NCBI GenBank assembly: GCA_963711495.1
Contig: CAVQEK010000013.1
Location: 1,240,001 to 1,304,000, forward strand
Direction: 5' to 3'
DNA length: 64,000 bases
Source: CAVQEK01 sp963711495
GTDB lineage: Bacteria > Bacteroidota > Bacteroidia > Cytophagales > Cyclobacteriaceae
This document shows positions 34,307 to 43,326 of this stretch, in pieces (positions within the stretch are counted from its first letter, which is position 1; each line of letters begins with the position of its first letter). The notes under the pieces are model-generated. The model ran no database searches. It was given only the letters and a program-made list of their open reading frames with translations, and was not told where the DNA came from. A program made the translations under genes and the position numbers.

Positions 34307-35724
34307 AATTGTATTATTCCGTCATCGATGTTCTAAGAAAATACACAATAATTTTTTTCACAATATTGTATATCATCTCATTTTTTATCCTTTATATATC
34401 TGACAAGTTCAATATCGTTTTTGGTTATTTTTTTCTTTTCATCTTTTTAGGTTTGTTATTTCTTATTATTTCAGTGCGGTATGAATTATTTATTTCAATA
34501 TTTATTATTGTATATGTTAACTGTATTTTCTTCATTGATAGATTGTTATCGGCCAGTTTCGATTTCCCTATTAGCATTGTAGTTGAAGGCCTGACTTTAT
34601 TGGCATTTTTAATATTACTGGCCAAAAGGAACATTTCAGGTTTTAACAATAAGATTGGTATTTTGACAATTGTTTGGCTGTTCCTAAATATTCTTGAATT
34701 GGTTAATCCAATGGCAGCTTCTATCAATGCTTGGTTTTATGCGGTACGAGGAATTATAAGTATGATCCTGATGTACTTCATCTTTTATTCCACCATCAAA
34801 TCGAGAAAACATATTTACTTGATACTTTCTGTATGGTTATTTTTCGGATTTGTTGGGGCCTTGTACGGGTTGTATCAATTTTATGTTGGCCCACCTAAAT
34901 TTGAATTAAATTGGCTTCAGGCCGACGAACTTAGGTTAAAATTTTTTTATGCCTGGGGTCGTTTAAGGATCTTTTCCATATTTTCCGATCCTAAAGATTT
35001 TGGATTAAATATGGCATTCTCTGCAATGATGGCCATTGTTTTATTGTTTAATAAAAGCATAAAATTCATTTTTAAGATTCCTATTTTTTTGGTCGCCATT
35101 TTTTGTTTATGGGCACTAATTTTTTCTGGCATTAGGACAGCAACAATATTGGTATTTGTTGGTGTATTTATATTTTTGATTATTGATTTTAACAAGCATA
35201 TGGTTATGCTCGGAATGTTATTAATATTTACTTTACCGATATTGATCTTCCTTTCAAACCGGATTGATTCATTGTACATTATGCGTTCAGCCTTCAATAC
35301 GGAGGAAGACGCTTCTTTTAATGTCAGGATTGAAAATCAAAAATTCATTAGAAAATATATTTTGCGGGCACCATTTGGGTATGGCATCGGTACTACCGGT
35401 GAATGGGGAGCCAAATTTGCCCCCGGCCACTTTCTCAGCGGATTTCCACCTGACTCGGAATTTGTCCGTGTTGGTGTTGAAAACGGTTGGCTGGGATTGT
35501 TATATTGGTCAGTATTCCTAGGAATAGTATTTTCTGTTGGAATTAGTCGATTATTTGCAATGGAAGATCCGGAATTGCGCAACTTACTGGCAGTCATATT
35601 AGTGGTGTTTTTTATATTTGTGGTATCAATGTATCCACAGGAATCTCTGAGAACCTATACACTTATTACCTTGTTTAGTATTTTACTGTCGATTATATCC
35701 AAGTTATCCTATGATGAATTATAA
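34303..35724 (+). CDS. O-antigen ligase/polymerase-like membrane protein (Wzy-like)
   Basis: This 473-residue protein has about 11-12 transmembrane helices and one larger periplasmic loop near residues 330-390 (APFGYGIGTTGEW, PDSEFVRVGVENGWLGLLYW). That loop arrangement is the hallmark of the Wzy_C/O-antigen ligase family. It would polymerise repeat units flipped to the periplasm. The start is GTG at 34303, supported by the overlap with the small upstream frame. Its end lies a few bases before the next gene. Confidence 0.88.
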   Translation: MKLYYSVIDVLRKYTIIFFTILYIISFFILYISDKFNIVFGYFFLFIFLGLLFLIISVRYELFISIFIIVYVNCIFFIDRLLSASFDFPISIVVEGLTLLAFLILLAKRNISGFNNKIGILTIVWLFLNILELVNPMAASINAWFYAVRGIISMILMYFIFYSTIKSRKHIYLILSVWLFFGFVGALYGLYQFYVGPPKFELNWLQADELRLKFFYAWGRLRIFSIFSDPKDFGLNMAFSAMMAIVLLFNKSIKFIFKIPIFLVAIFCLWALIFSGIRTATILVFVGVFIFLIIDFNKHMVMLGMLLIFTLPILIFLSNRIDSLYIMRSAFNTEEDASFNVRIENQKFIRKYILRAPFGYGIGTTGEWGAKFAPGHFLSGFPPDSEFVRVGVENGWLGLLYWSVFLGIVFSVGISRLFAMEDPELRNLLAVILVVFFIFVVSMYPQESLRTYTLITLFSILLSIISKLSYDEL

Positions 35725-35731
35725 ATTTGTG

Positions 35732-36445
35732 ATGAAAAAAATATTATTGATTATTGTTATAATCATATGTTATCATGTAAGCGAAGCCCAGGTTATTGAT
35801 TACAACAGAATAATCATACCTCAAGACGCCAGAAATGTTTCAACGGAGGAATTGTTAGTTCAATTGGCCTGGAATAATCAACCTGATAGTAAGATTTTAA
35901 TGTTTAAAAGAGATATTGCTGTTTCAGAAAGGAAATTATCTTCGTTGGAATGGGTTGGATTGTTTGGATTCAATGGTAATTTAAACGAGTACAATATTCA
36001 ACAATTCACAGGTACAGTAGATAATACAGGTAATCAATTTTTCCCACGCTATAATTTTTATCTGAATTTGCCATTCAGCAGCTTTTATGAAATCCCATTA
36101 AACAAGAAAATAAAGCATTTTCAAGTGAACGTTGCCAATGAGGATATTAATAATGCCAAATTGAATATTCGCAATAAAGTATTGAATGCGTACAGTAACT
36201 TCATACGTGCTCAGAAAATTTTGAAGATTAAAAATGATTTTGCAGAATTGGCCACTTCAAATTTTTTGACTACAGAAGAGGATTTTAAAAACGGCCGCAT
36301 CCCTTTGGATCAATACTATACCATTTATCGAACTTATCAACAGCAGCTCATCGAAAAGGCTGATGCAGAATATGAATTTCAGACCGCCAAAAATGATTTG
36401 GAATTATTAATTGGCGTTCCGGTTGATGATATCATAAAGGAATAG
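35732..36445 (+). CDS. Half-length TolC-like outer-membrane protein
   Basis: The protein has about 237 residues with a signal peptide (MKKILLIIVIIICYHVSEAQ). A helical-hairpin pattern typical of one repeat of the TolC/OEP fold follows: a beta-rich middle (FPRYNFYLNLPFSSFYEIP), then long amphipathic helices (LNIRNKVLNAYSNFIRAQKIL and YQQQLIEKADAEYEFQTAKNDLELLIGVP). TolC proteins contain two such repeats in about 430 residues; this has one. I chose ATG 35732, just past the polymerase stop, because it gives a standard signal peptide; ATG 35711 would overlap the polymerase. It may take part in export across the outer membrane, as no Wza is present. Confidence 0.72.
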   Translation: MKKILLIIVIIICYHVSEAQVIDYNRIIIPQDARNVSTEELLVQLAWNNQPDSKILMFKRDIAVSERKLSSLEWVGLFGFNGNLNEYNIQQFTGTVDNTGNQFFPRYNFYLNLPFSSFYEIPLNKKIKHFQVNVANEDINNAKLNIRNKVLNAYSNFIRAQKILKIKNDFAELATSNFLTTEEDFKNGRIPLDQYYTIYRTYQQQLIEKADAEYEFQTAKNDLELLIGVPVDDIIKE

Positions 36446-37019
36446 TTTAAGGCATCGTGGGAATAGTAGAAAAGATACTTTTCTTATTTGATCCAGTGTC
36501 AGATGAAAATTCAGCCAGTTGAACACGATGTTAAGCCATGATAGAGGCATTTTAAATTTACAAATTGGGATTGATACTTCGAAGATATTTTGTTTTACTA
36601 CTGAAGCTTTATAGAACTTCGCTAAGTTCCTAAAGCCTTGTATTTTGAAGAATGCGAAGAAGGGCAAATATTATTTGCCATGCCAGGTAAGACAATCGTC
36701 ATATCCGTAAAGGCGTGAAGACCAACAGGTACGGATTAATACTGGTTAAAATCTTATAAATCAGCAATTTAAAATTAAGGGATGGTTATCAGTGCATATG
36801 ACTTAATTTAATTATATCAAGATTATTTTGTATGAATTTGATATAATTCAATTAATTAGTATTTTTACAGCAGTAAACATCAGCGCTTATCAATTAATAA
36901 TATGAATATAGGATGTACTTCAGGTTGAATGATTGAAATAAAGGGATGATTTTTATCCGCGAAAATTCATTTCTTCTAATTTAATTTCTTTTAAGATTTT
37001 TATCGTACAATAGCAAGCC
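36446..37019. other. 574 bases without a supported gene
   Basis: A minus-strand open frame at 36407-36667 overlaps the end of the TolC-like gene. In neighbouring frames I can read short protein-like pieces on the minus strand (36600-36720), so this could be the remains of a lost gene, but no family is recognisable. The part from ~36780 to 37019 is very AT-rich and probably holds the control region of the ATP-grasp gene. Confidence 0.35.
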
Positions 37020-38012
37020 ATGCAAAATATTCTTGTTACCGGAGTGGGTGGAGGTGTTGGACAAAGTATCATAAAGGCTTTTGAAAATACTGAATACAAT
37101 GTTATAGGAGTAGATTCTGAACCTGATGCAGCCGGGTTATATGGCGTCAAAAAGGCATACCTGGGTTTATATGCCAATGACCCTAATTTTATTAATCGGA
37201 TCATGGAGATCGCATTAAAGGAGCATTGCAAATTGATTTTCCCTGGACATGATGTTGAATTGGAGCCCTTTTCAAGAAATATTGAAGAATTCAGAAAACA
37301 ACATATTATACCGGTTGTGAGTGATGAAACCATCATCAATATTTGTGATGATAAATTCGAAACCTACGCCTTTTTGAAGTCCCATAATTTTCATGCGCCG
37401 CATACGCAATTGCTGAATCTTAATAAATCCGTTCAATTTCCAATAATTCTGAAACCTCAAAAAGGTGGGGCGAGGAGTAAAAATACATTTGTAATCAAAA
37501 GTGAAGAGGAGTTAAAACGTCATATTCCATTTATTGATAAAAACAACTGCGTTGTACAGGAATACATTGAAGGGGATGAATATACTTGCGGTTCAGTATC
37601 TTTCAATGGTTACTGCTATGGAGTCATTGTTATGAGAAGGACCCTGAGGGCAGGAGATACCTACAAAGCTTATGTAGTTAGGGATTTAAACCTTGAAAAT
37701 TATGTCAGAGAAGTAATGACGGAATTAAAGCCATTTGGGGCATGTAACATTCAATTAAGAATGAAAGACGGCAAGCCGTATATTTTTGAAATTAACGCGC
37801 GATGTTCAGGTACTACGGCAGCCAGGGCAATGTCAGGGTTCAATGAACCGCTTATGGTAGCAGATTATATTATTAAAAATAAAATTCCTTCTTATTCAAT
37901 TAAAGAGATTAGTATTTTAAGATACTGGAAGGAACTGGCAGTTGGTTACGACAAGATTGATTTGATTAAAAAAAACAATTTTTTCGAAGCAATAGACAAC
38001 CCACAATTGTAA
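37020..38012 (+). CDS. ATP-grasp protein (carbamoyl-phosphate synthase large-chain-like)
   Basis: This 330-residue protein has a pre-ATP-grasp Rossmann-like region (NILVTGVGGGVGQSIIKAF). The ATP-grasp fold follows: FPIILKPQKGGARSKNTFVI (phosphate and adenine binding), VVQEYIEGDEYTCG, and the metal-binding YIFEINARCSGTT. The family forms carboxylate-amine or similar bonds via acyl phosphates. Members in surface-polysaccharide loci are thought to attach amino acids or act on nucleotide-sugar precursors; the substrate is unknown here. A second ATP-grasp protein of related type is at 54548. Confidence 0.88.
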   Translation: MQNILVTGVGGGVGQSIIKAFENTEYNVIGVDSEPDAAGLYGVKKAYLGLYANDPNFINRIMEIALKEHCKLIFPGHDVELEPFSRNIEEFRKQHIIPVVSDETIINICDDKFETYAFLKSHNFHAPHTQLLNLNKSVQFPIILKPQKGGARSKNTFVIKSEEELKRHIPFIDKNNCVVQEYIEGDEYTCGSVSFNGYCYGVIVMRRTLRAGDTYKAYVVRDLNLENYVREVMTELKPFGACNIQLRMKDGKPYIFEINARCSGTTAARAMSGFNEPLMVADYIIKNKIPSYSIKEISILRYWKELAVGYDKIDLIKKNNFFEAIDNPQL

Positions 38013-38132
38013 TTTGAACGAATTTAATGGGTTGTGGTTTGCTAAAGTTCGCCGAATTCAAATTGTTCTAATTCAATAAGTCATGGGATTGCAATGTTCA
38101 AGTTTAGGAAATAAATTTCATCTCTATTTTGT

Positions 38133-39839
38133 ATGTTATGTAATCCTGATCGTACTCAAGAATATATAAGATCCATTCTATATTCTTTAGAGAAACACCA
38201 TATCGGCGAAGAATTATGGATATTTCTGTCCGCAGCGCTAATGTTGTTCGTTGTAATATTTATTTTAATTTTCAATAGAGATAAAGAACAACCTCTTTTC
38301 ACTACAATTTATTTTATCACCGGCATACTTGCCATTTTAATCATTCAAATTCCAAATTTTGCCAGATATGCCGTTCATGTTAATGAATGCCAGCATATTG
38401 CGGAGGCAATTTTATTATCAAGAGATTTTTTGTTTTGGAAATCGGTGGATGGAACAACCATCGGCCCTTGGCCGATATACCTGTTGTCCCTTATTCACAA
38501 AACAGGGATTCCAATTGATTATTTCACGGTTAAAATTATTAACATAGGACTGTGGATCGTGACCACAATCATTGTGTACAAGATTTTCAGGGTGAATTTC
38601 AGCCCATTTTATGCACGGTTATTTATACTTCCGGTTTTTATGTTGATTGCTCTTTTGGACCACAGGGATCTGATCGGTTACAACGGGGAAGTCCTGACCA
38701 ATATATTCTTGTTGCTATCCTTTTATCTCATACTCAGATCACCATTCCTGAAAAGTAAATTATGGATGAGATTGGATTATTTTATAATCGGATTACTTCT
38801 GGTATTGGCCCCATTTTCAAAATTTCAGGCTGGGCCTATTGCCTTCTTGCTGGGTCTATATTTTTTCTACCATCTCATCAGACAGAAAAGAGCCTACAGC
38901 TATTTGATCCTGGGTGTATCGATACCCTTGACTGCACTGATCATTTATTTATATAAATTTGATTTATTTTATGATTTCTGGCAATCCTATATCTTAAACA
39001 ATATATATTATGCCAATAATGGCGAGGGATTAAACAATAATAAAGGATTGATTCTCCGATTTGCTAAATTTATTCTGATTTTTTTAAAGGCACCTGAATT
39101 GCGGCTTTATTTCTTAATCTCATTTATATTCATTGGTTATTTTATATTTTATATTGTACAAAAACAGGGTATACTCAGGGCGGCGAAAAATCTGTTTTCG
39201 GATTTTAATTACACCCTCATATTCATTTATTTAATGGCTTCATTATTTGTGGTATACGTACCCGGTAATGTATTTCTCCACTATGCGATATTCGCTTTAA
39301 TCCCGCTACATATCACTTGTGCCTACCTTGTCCATAATTATAAAAATTTTGTTCCGGGATTGGTCAACAAGTATTCATATGTATTATTTCTGGTCTTTTT
39401 ACCCTCGATCAATACCATATTTGGGGGCAATACGGCCTTTTCAAGCATTACAGAAAGAACTCATCAAGAAACTCAGGGATTGATTGTTCAATATCTGTGC
39501 CGAGAATCGGAAAAAAATGATCGATTGGCTATATGGGGATGGGAATCAAGTTTGTATTCAGATACTAATTTATTAATGGGTACAAGGGAATCACAGACAC
39601 AAAGGCAAATTTTATCCTGGAAGCAGCAAAAATATTACTTGAAAAGATATTTGTCAGACTTGACTACCTACCGACCTAGGTTTTTCATTGATACTACAAA
39701 AAAGGATTCCCATTTACTAAATTATGACAGGGACAACTTTACAAATTTTGATGACATACGAAATTTCATTTATAAAAATTATACCTATGTTTTGGAAGAT
39801 GATGGGATGATATTATATGAATTAAAAAAATTTCATTAA
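38133..39839 (+). CDS. Polytopic membrane glycosyltransferase-like protein (GT39/ArnT-type)
   Basis: This 568-residue protein has about 10-12 hydrophobic helices through residue ~450. An early periplasmic loop contains VNECQHIAEAILLSRDF, similar to the acidic first loop of GT-C enzymes, and a hydrophilic C-terminal domain contains LAIWGWESSLYSDT. GT-C family proteins transfer sugars from polyprenyl-phosphate donors outside the inner membrane. The next gene encodes a probable polyprenyl-phosphate glycosyltransferase that could make that donor, which supports the assignment. Confidence 0.8.
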   Translation: MLCNPDRTQEYIRSILYSLEKHHIGEELWIFLSAALMLFVVIFILIFNRDKEQPLFTTIYFITGILAILIIQIPNFARYAVHVNECQHIAEAILLSRDFLFWKSVDGTTIGPWPIYLLSLIHKTGIPIDYFTVKIINIGLWIVTTIIVYKIFRVNFSPFYARLFILPVFMLIALLDHRDLIGYNGEVLTNIFLLLSFYLILRSPFLKSKLWMRLDYFIIGLLLVLAPFSKFQAGPIAFLLGLYFFYHLIRQKRAYSYLILGVSIPLTALIIYLYKFDLFYDFWQSYILNNIYYANNGEGLNNNKGLILRFAKFILIFLKAPELRLYFLISFIFIGYFIFYIVQKQGILRAAKNLFSDFNYTLIFIYLMASLFVVYVPGNVFLHYAIFALIPLHITCAYLVHNYKNFVPGLVNKYSYVLFLVFLPSINTIFGGNTAFSSITERTHQETQGLIVQYLCRESEKNDRLAIWGWESSLYSDTNLLMGTRESQTQRQILSWKQQKYYLKRYLSDLTTYRPRFFIDTTKKDSHLLNYDRDNFTNFDDIRNFIYKNYTYVLEDDGMILYELKKFH

Positions 39840-39849
39840 CAGTTTTTAT

Positions 39850-40587
39850 ATGAATAATAATAGAATAGCAATTGTTGTTCCTTGTTACAACGAAGAAAAA
39901 AGGCTAGAATTTTCAGAATTTGAAGCTTTCATAAAGGACAATATTGATTATGATTTCATTTTTATAAACGATGGAAGTAAGGATGGTACCTTACAAAAAT
40001 TAACTTCATTTTCGGAATCTTTTCAGAACAGGGTTTTTGTAATCAACAATGAAAGAAATCTGGGTAAAAGCAATTCTATCAGAGAAGGTTTTATTTTGGC
40101 ACAAAGGGGAAACTATGGTATCATCGGATTTTTAGATGCAGATCTGGCAACACCACTTTATGAAGCCAAGCGCCTGGTCAATTCTTTGCACAATGAAAGT
40201 GATATTCTTGTAGCCTTGGGCTCACGTGTACATAAACTTTTAGGAAGTAATATTTTGAGAAGCAAGAAACGGTTCATCTCCAGTAGAATACTTGCCTATT
40301 TTTTCGCACAATTTACAAGATTAAAGGCTTATGATACCCAATGTGGGGCCAAGTTTTTTAGGAAGGAAATATGCCCGATAGTGTTCGAACAAAAATTTAA
40401 AACAAGATGGCTTTTTGATTTGGAAATTCTCTTGAGAATCAAACAAAATAATTATGATGTCAACAAATATTGCAGGGAATACCCACTATATTTATGGCGG
40501 GATATTGGTGATTCAAAACTGAGTTTTTTTGATTTCTATAAAATTTTTAATGAACTTTTTCGCATCTATAAAATATATGTAAAGTGA
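39850..40587 (+). CDS. Family 2 glycosyltransferase, dolichyl/polyprenyl-phosphate sugar synthase-like
   Basis: This 245-residue protein has the DPM1/ALG5-like GT2 core: AIVVPCYNEEKRL, FIFINDGSKDGT, ERNLGKSNSIREGF, GFLDADLATPLYE (DxD) and AYDTQCGAKFFRKE. The family makes polyprenyl-phosphate-linked glucose or mannose on the cytoplasmic face. It begins 10 bases after the GT39-like gene, suggesting a donor/transferase pair. It is the last gene of the main polysaccharide locus. Confidence 0.92.
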   Translation: MNNNRIAIVVPCYNEEKRLEFSEFEAFIKDNIDYDFIFINDGSKDGTLQKLTSFSESFQNRVFVINNERNLGKSNSIREGFILAQRGNYGIIGFLDADLATPLYEAKRLVNSLHNESDILVALGSRVHKLLGSNILRSKKRFISSRILAYFFAQFTRLKAYDTQCGAKFFRKEICPIVFEQKFKTRWLFDLEILLRIKQNNYDVNKYCREYPLYLWRDIGDSKLSFFDFYKIFNELFRIYKIYVK

Positions 40588-41840
40588 TCCCTAACGGATT
40601 CCTGTAATAATTATACCTGATTTACAATATTGACTTTAATAACAGGAAAGGCTAAGACGTCAACCAATAGTACGCACTTAAATTCAATTGGAAAATGTCA
40701 TTTGAAGCAACGTCAGCTACATTCGCATTTATTAAAACAGGAAATTGTATCATAATTATGAGTGGAAATCTTCACGAGGCCCATTCGTGATAATACTCAT
40801 TACTCTTTAAAAACATTTTATTTTCAGGAAGGAATTCAAAGGGGATAGTTTACAGGGGTGTAGGTTGTTGTCGTCGATTTGTGGAATCATTCCTCAATGT
40901 GGGTAAAATTATTTTATTTTTTCATCAGTAGTACTTTCCTTAAATCAACTTTTTTGAAAATAAGATTTTTATCCGCCATCGTATGTAAACCGGGGATGAA
41001 TGAATAAATATAATTGGGCAAAGTTGTTTCTGGTTGTTTAAACTACCATCATTAAAGAAATTTCAAGCACTAATCACGGTTCATGGTCTCATACCAGTTC
41101 CGACTCCAGTCTGTTAATATACTATGGCCATCATAAATGGCTTGTTTATTGTTTGCCCATTCAAACTTGCAATAATATTACTAATGATGCTTTTGGATTT
41201 CTTCAAATTCAAGGCGGAGGTATGATCGAGTCTCCATGTATTTCCATTGAATCTGACGCGGTGAATTTTTATGGGTAAATTAACATGCGATTATACAGGG
41301 AAGGTTAAGTTTGAATTGTGGAATAAAATATTTGTCAAACCGATTATTTGAGTTGTAAATTATTGAATGGCAGTTATTTGAGTTAATTCATTGAATGAAA
41401 TCATAAATAGGTAGTTTTCTGCTTTGGTTTAATCAACCAGTAAATATTAATTTTAACGGATTTTGAGTAAACTACCTCTTAATCAGAACATTATTTGATG
41501 TCACGTGAAAAATTGCTATGGTAGGACGCACAGTTTCAGTTTAAACCCAGAAATTCATAGACTTACGATTGTAACATTACATTATTAGATAATTCCAGGA
41601 AGATGGCTACAAATCCAAGAATTGAATTCCCAAACAAAATAATATTATATAAAATCTTGAGAGATTATAAAATTGCGGATATTGGCAAAGGTTCTTCTTG
41701 AGGTTTTGGGCCAGATAATTGTTCATAATTATCATTTAGTTACAAAATGACGTTTGAGATGAAAGCACTGGGAATCAATTAAATTGGTATGATAAATTTG
41801 TAATTAAAAGTTTGGACACTAAAAATTGGAGGAAGAAGCC
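40588..41840. other. 1.25 kb gap with no intact gene
   Basis: No open frame of plausible quality exists on the plus strand. The minus strand at about 40905-41340 reads as a decayed coding sequence (separate entry). The rest is AT-rich and I see no tRNA, repeat array or hairpin with a T-run. Confidence 0.5.
40905..41340 (-). pseudogene. Remnant of a protein-coding gene, possibly of a T9SS-exported protein
   Basis: Translating the minus strand gives protein-like stretches in different frames. From high to low coordinates these are: YFIPQFKLNLP (~41330), KIHRVRFNGNTWRLDHTSAL (~41265), FEWANNKQAIYDGHSILTDW (~41165), and finally LIFKKVDLRKVLLMKK followed by a stop (~40915). The last resembles the end of a type A T9SS sorting domain. 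At least two frame changes and internal stops break it. The Trp/Asp/His-rich pieces look like real secreted-enzyme sequence, but I cannot name a family. Confidence 0.3.
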
Positions 41841-43256
41841 ATGGGAAAAAAGACTAAAATTCTTAAAACATTGATACTAACAACTTTTTTATGGACAATA
41901 ATATTTGGCATAATGTCATGCCAAAACGGGGATAATCTGGAGGATGTTAATTTACCCAATCAAGATAATAATATTATTCAGGATTGCTGCACATGTGATT
42001 TTACCATACCGGCAGGAACTGGGATCTATAATTTTGACGGCAAAAAACAAAAGATTCAAGCAGGACAGGTGATCTGTCTTGAAGCGGGGAAAAGATCAGG
42101 ACTCATTTTCAGTAATTTGGAAGGGACAGCAGATAATCCGATCATTATTGTCAACCATGGCGGACAAGTAGAATTGGGTGATAAAGAAACCTCCAATGCG
42201 ATACTTTTTTTAAAATCGAGGTATGTTCATTTGACCGGTACGGGGGATGTGTCCACGGGCTTTGGGATTAAAATTGCAGGGAGTAGCACTGGTTCACAAG
42301 GAATCGGTGTCGTTGGATTGAGCTCGGATTTTGAAATTGATCATATAGAAATTCAAAATGCTGGATACGCTGGTATGATGATCAAAACGGATCCCAATTG
42401 TGCAGATCATACAGGGGAAAGACCTAATTTCACCATGTATAATATATCTGTGCATGACAATTATATTCATGATACAGATGCAGAAGGGATTTATCTGGGG
42501 AATAGTTTTTACATAGGCACAACTGTCTATTGCGGGTATAAACAATATCCGCATGAGGTGCGCGGTGTCAAAATATTTAACAATCGTTTTGAAAATACAG
42601 GACAAGAATCTATCCAGGTGGGTTGTGGTGTTGCTGCTGTAGAGATACATGATAATCAGATCTATAATTATGGTAAAGCCAATAATGATATGCAAAACGG
42701 AGGCATTCAGGTCGGGCTGGGAACAACTGGAAAAGTTTACAACAATTTCATTAAAAGTGGCCCGGGTCCATCGATCGTAATTGAAGGGATTGGGGAAAAT
42801 TATATTTATAACAATGTCGTTGTGAACTCCGGGTATGTTGCGGTCAATATCAATACCCGTCCAACACCATTGTCCACGGATATTGTAGCCAACGGATTTC
42901 TGGGCGGAGTTTATGTAATCAACAATACATTCATCAATCCGGCACAAGCTGCCATCAATGAATACATTAACCTGGCTAAGAATAATGTATTTTATAATAA
43001 CCTCATTGTTACGTCTCTTTCTTCATGGCAACAAATGAGGATCGATACAGATTGGAAATTTTCCAATAATATCATAGTGAAAAATATTGGAGATGCCAAG
43101 TTTGCCGATCCGGCCCAAGATGACTACCACTTATTGTCAGGTTCTCCTGCCATTGATGCCGGTATAGATGTAAGTAATTATCACATCACCACGGATTATA
43201 ACAATTCCTCGAGAACCACAAAACAAGGTTGGGATGTAGGGGCGTTCAGGAAATAA
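41841..43256 (+). CDS. Right-handed beta-helix lipoprotein
   Basis: The protein has about 471 residues. The N-terminus is a lipoprotein signal (LILTTFLWTIIFGIMSC with the lipid-bearing Cys). The rest is a parallel beta-helix: repeated Asn-rich rungs such as YNISVHDNYIHDTDAEGIYL, VKIFNNRFENTG, VEIHDNQIYNYG and GKVYNNFIKSG, as in pectate-lyase-like/NosD-like proteins. It ends with a DYHLLSGSPAIDAGIDV segment, common in secreted Bacteroidota beta-helix proteins. I cannot assign a catalytic residue. ATG 41841 is preferred to the upstream TTG at 41826. It is a clear tandem paralogue of the first ~440 residues of the next gene. It probably binds or cleaves polysaccharide at the cell surface. Confidence 0.85.
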   Translation: MGKKTKILKTLILTTFLWTIIFGIMSCQNGDNLEDVNLPNQDNNIIQDCCTCDFTIPAGTGIYNFDGKKQKIQAGQVICLEAGKRSGLIFSNLEGTADNPIIIVNHGGQVELGDKETSNAILFLKSRYVHLTGTGDVSTGFGIKIAGSSTGSQGIGVVGLSSDFEIDHIEIQNAGYAGMMIKTDPNCADHTGERPNFTMYNISVHDNYIHDTDAEGIYLGNSFYIGTTVYCGYKQYPHEVRGVKIFNNRFENTGQESIQVGCGVAAVEIHDNQIYNYGKANNDMQNGGIQVGLGTTGKVYNNFIKSGPGPSIVIEGIGENYIYNNVVVNSGYVAVNINTRPTPLSTDIVANGFLGGVYVINNTFINPAQAAINEYINLAKNNVFYNNLIVTSLSSWQQMRIDTDWKFSNNIIVKNIGDAKFADPAQDDYHLLSGSPAIDAGIDVSNYHITTDYNNSSRTTKQGWDVGAFRK

Positions 43257-43326
43257 TACTTGATATTTTTTATACCAGATTTCATTAATATAATTGAACG
43301 AGTTGACAGTTAATTTTTCTAACACT

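Noticed and set aside
34303..35724. Polymerase-like protein considered as an exosortase, given the nearby CTERM-like tail
   Set aside because: It has the large loop of O-antigen ligase/polymerase proteins, and I do not see the conserved Cys/Arg/His pattern of exosortases.
36407..36667. 86-residue minus-strand frame after the TolC-like gene
   Set aside because: Overlaps the end of a supported gene and is rich in Phe/Leu from AT-rich DNA; could be a relic but cannot be supported.
42294..42947. 217-residue minus-strand frame opposite the beta-helix lipoprotein
   Set aside because: A shadow of the Asn/Ile-rich coding strand; the plus-strand beta-helix is clearly the gene.
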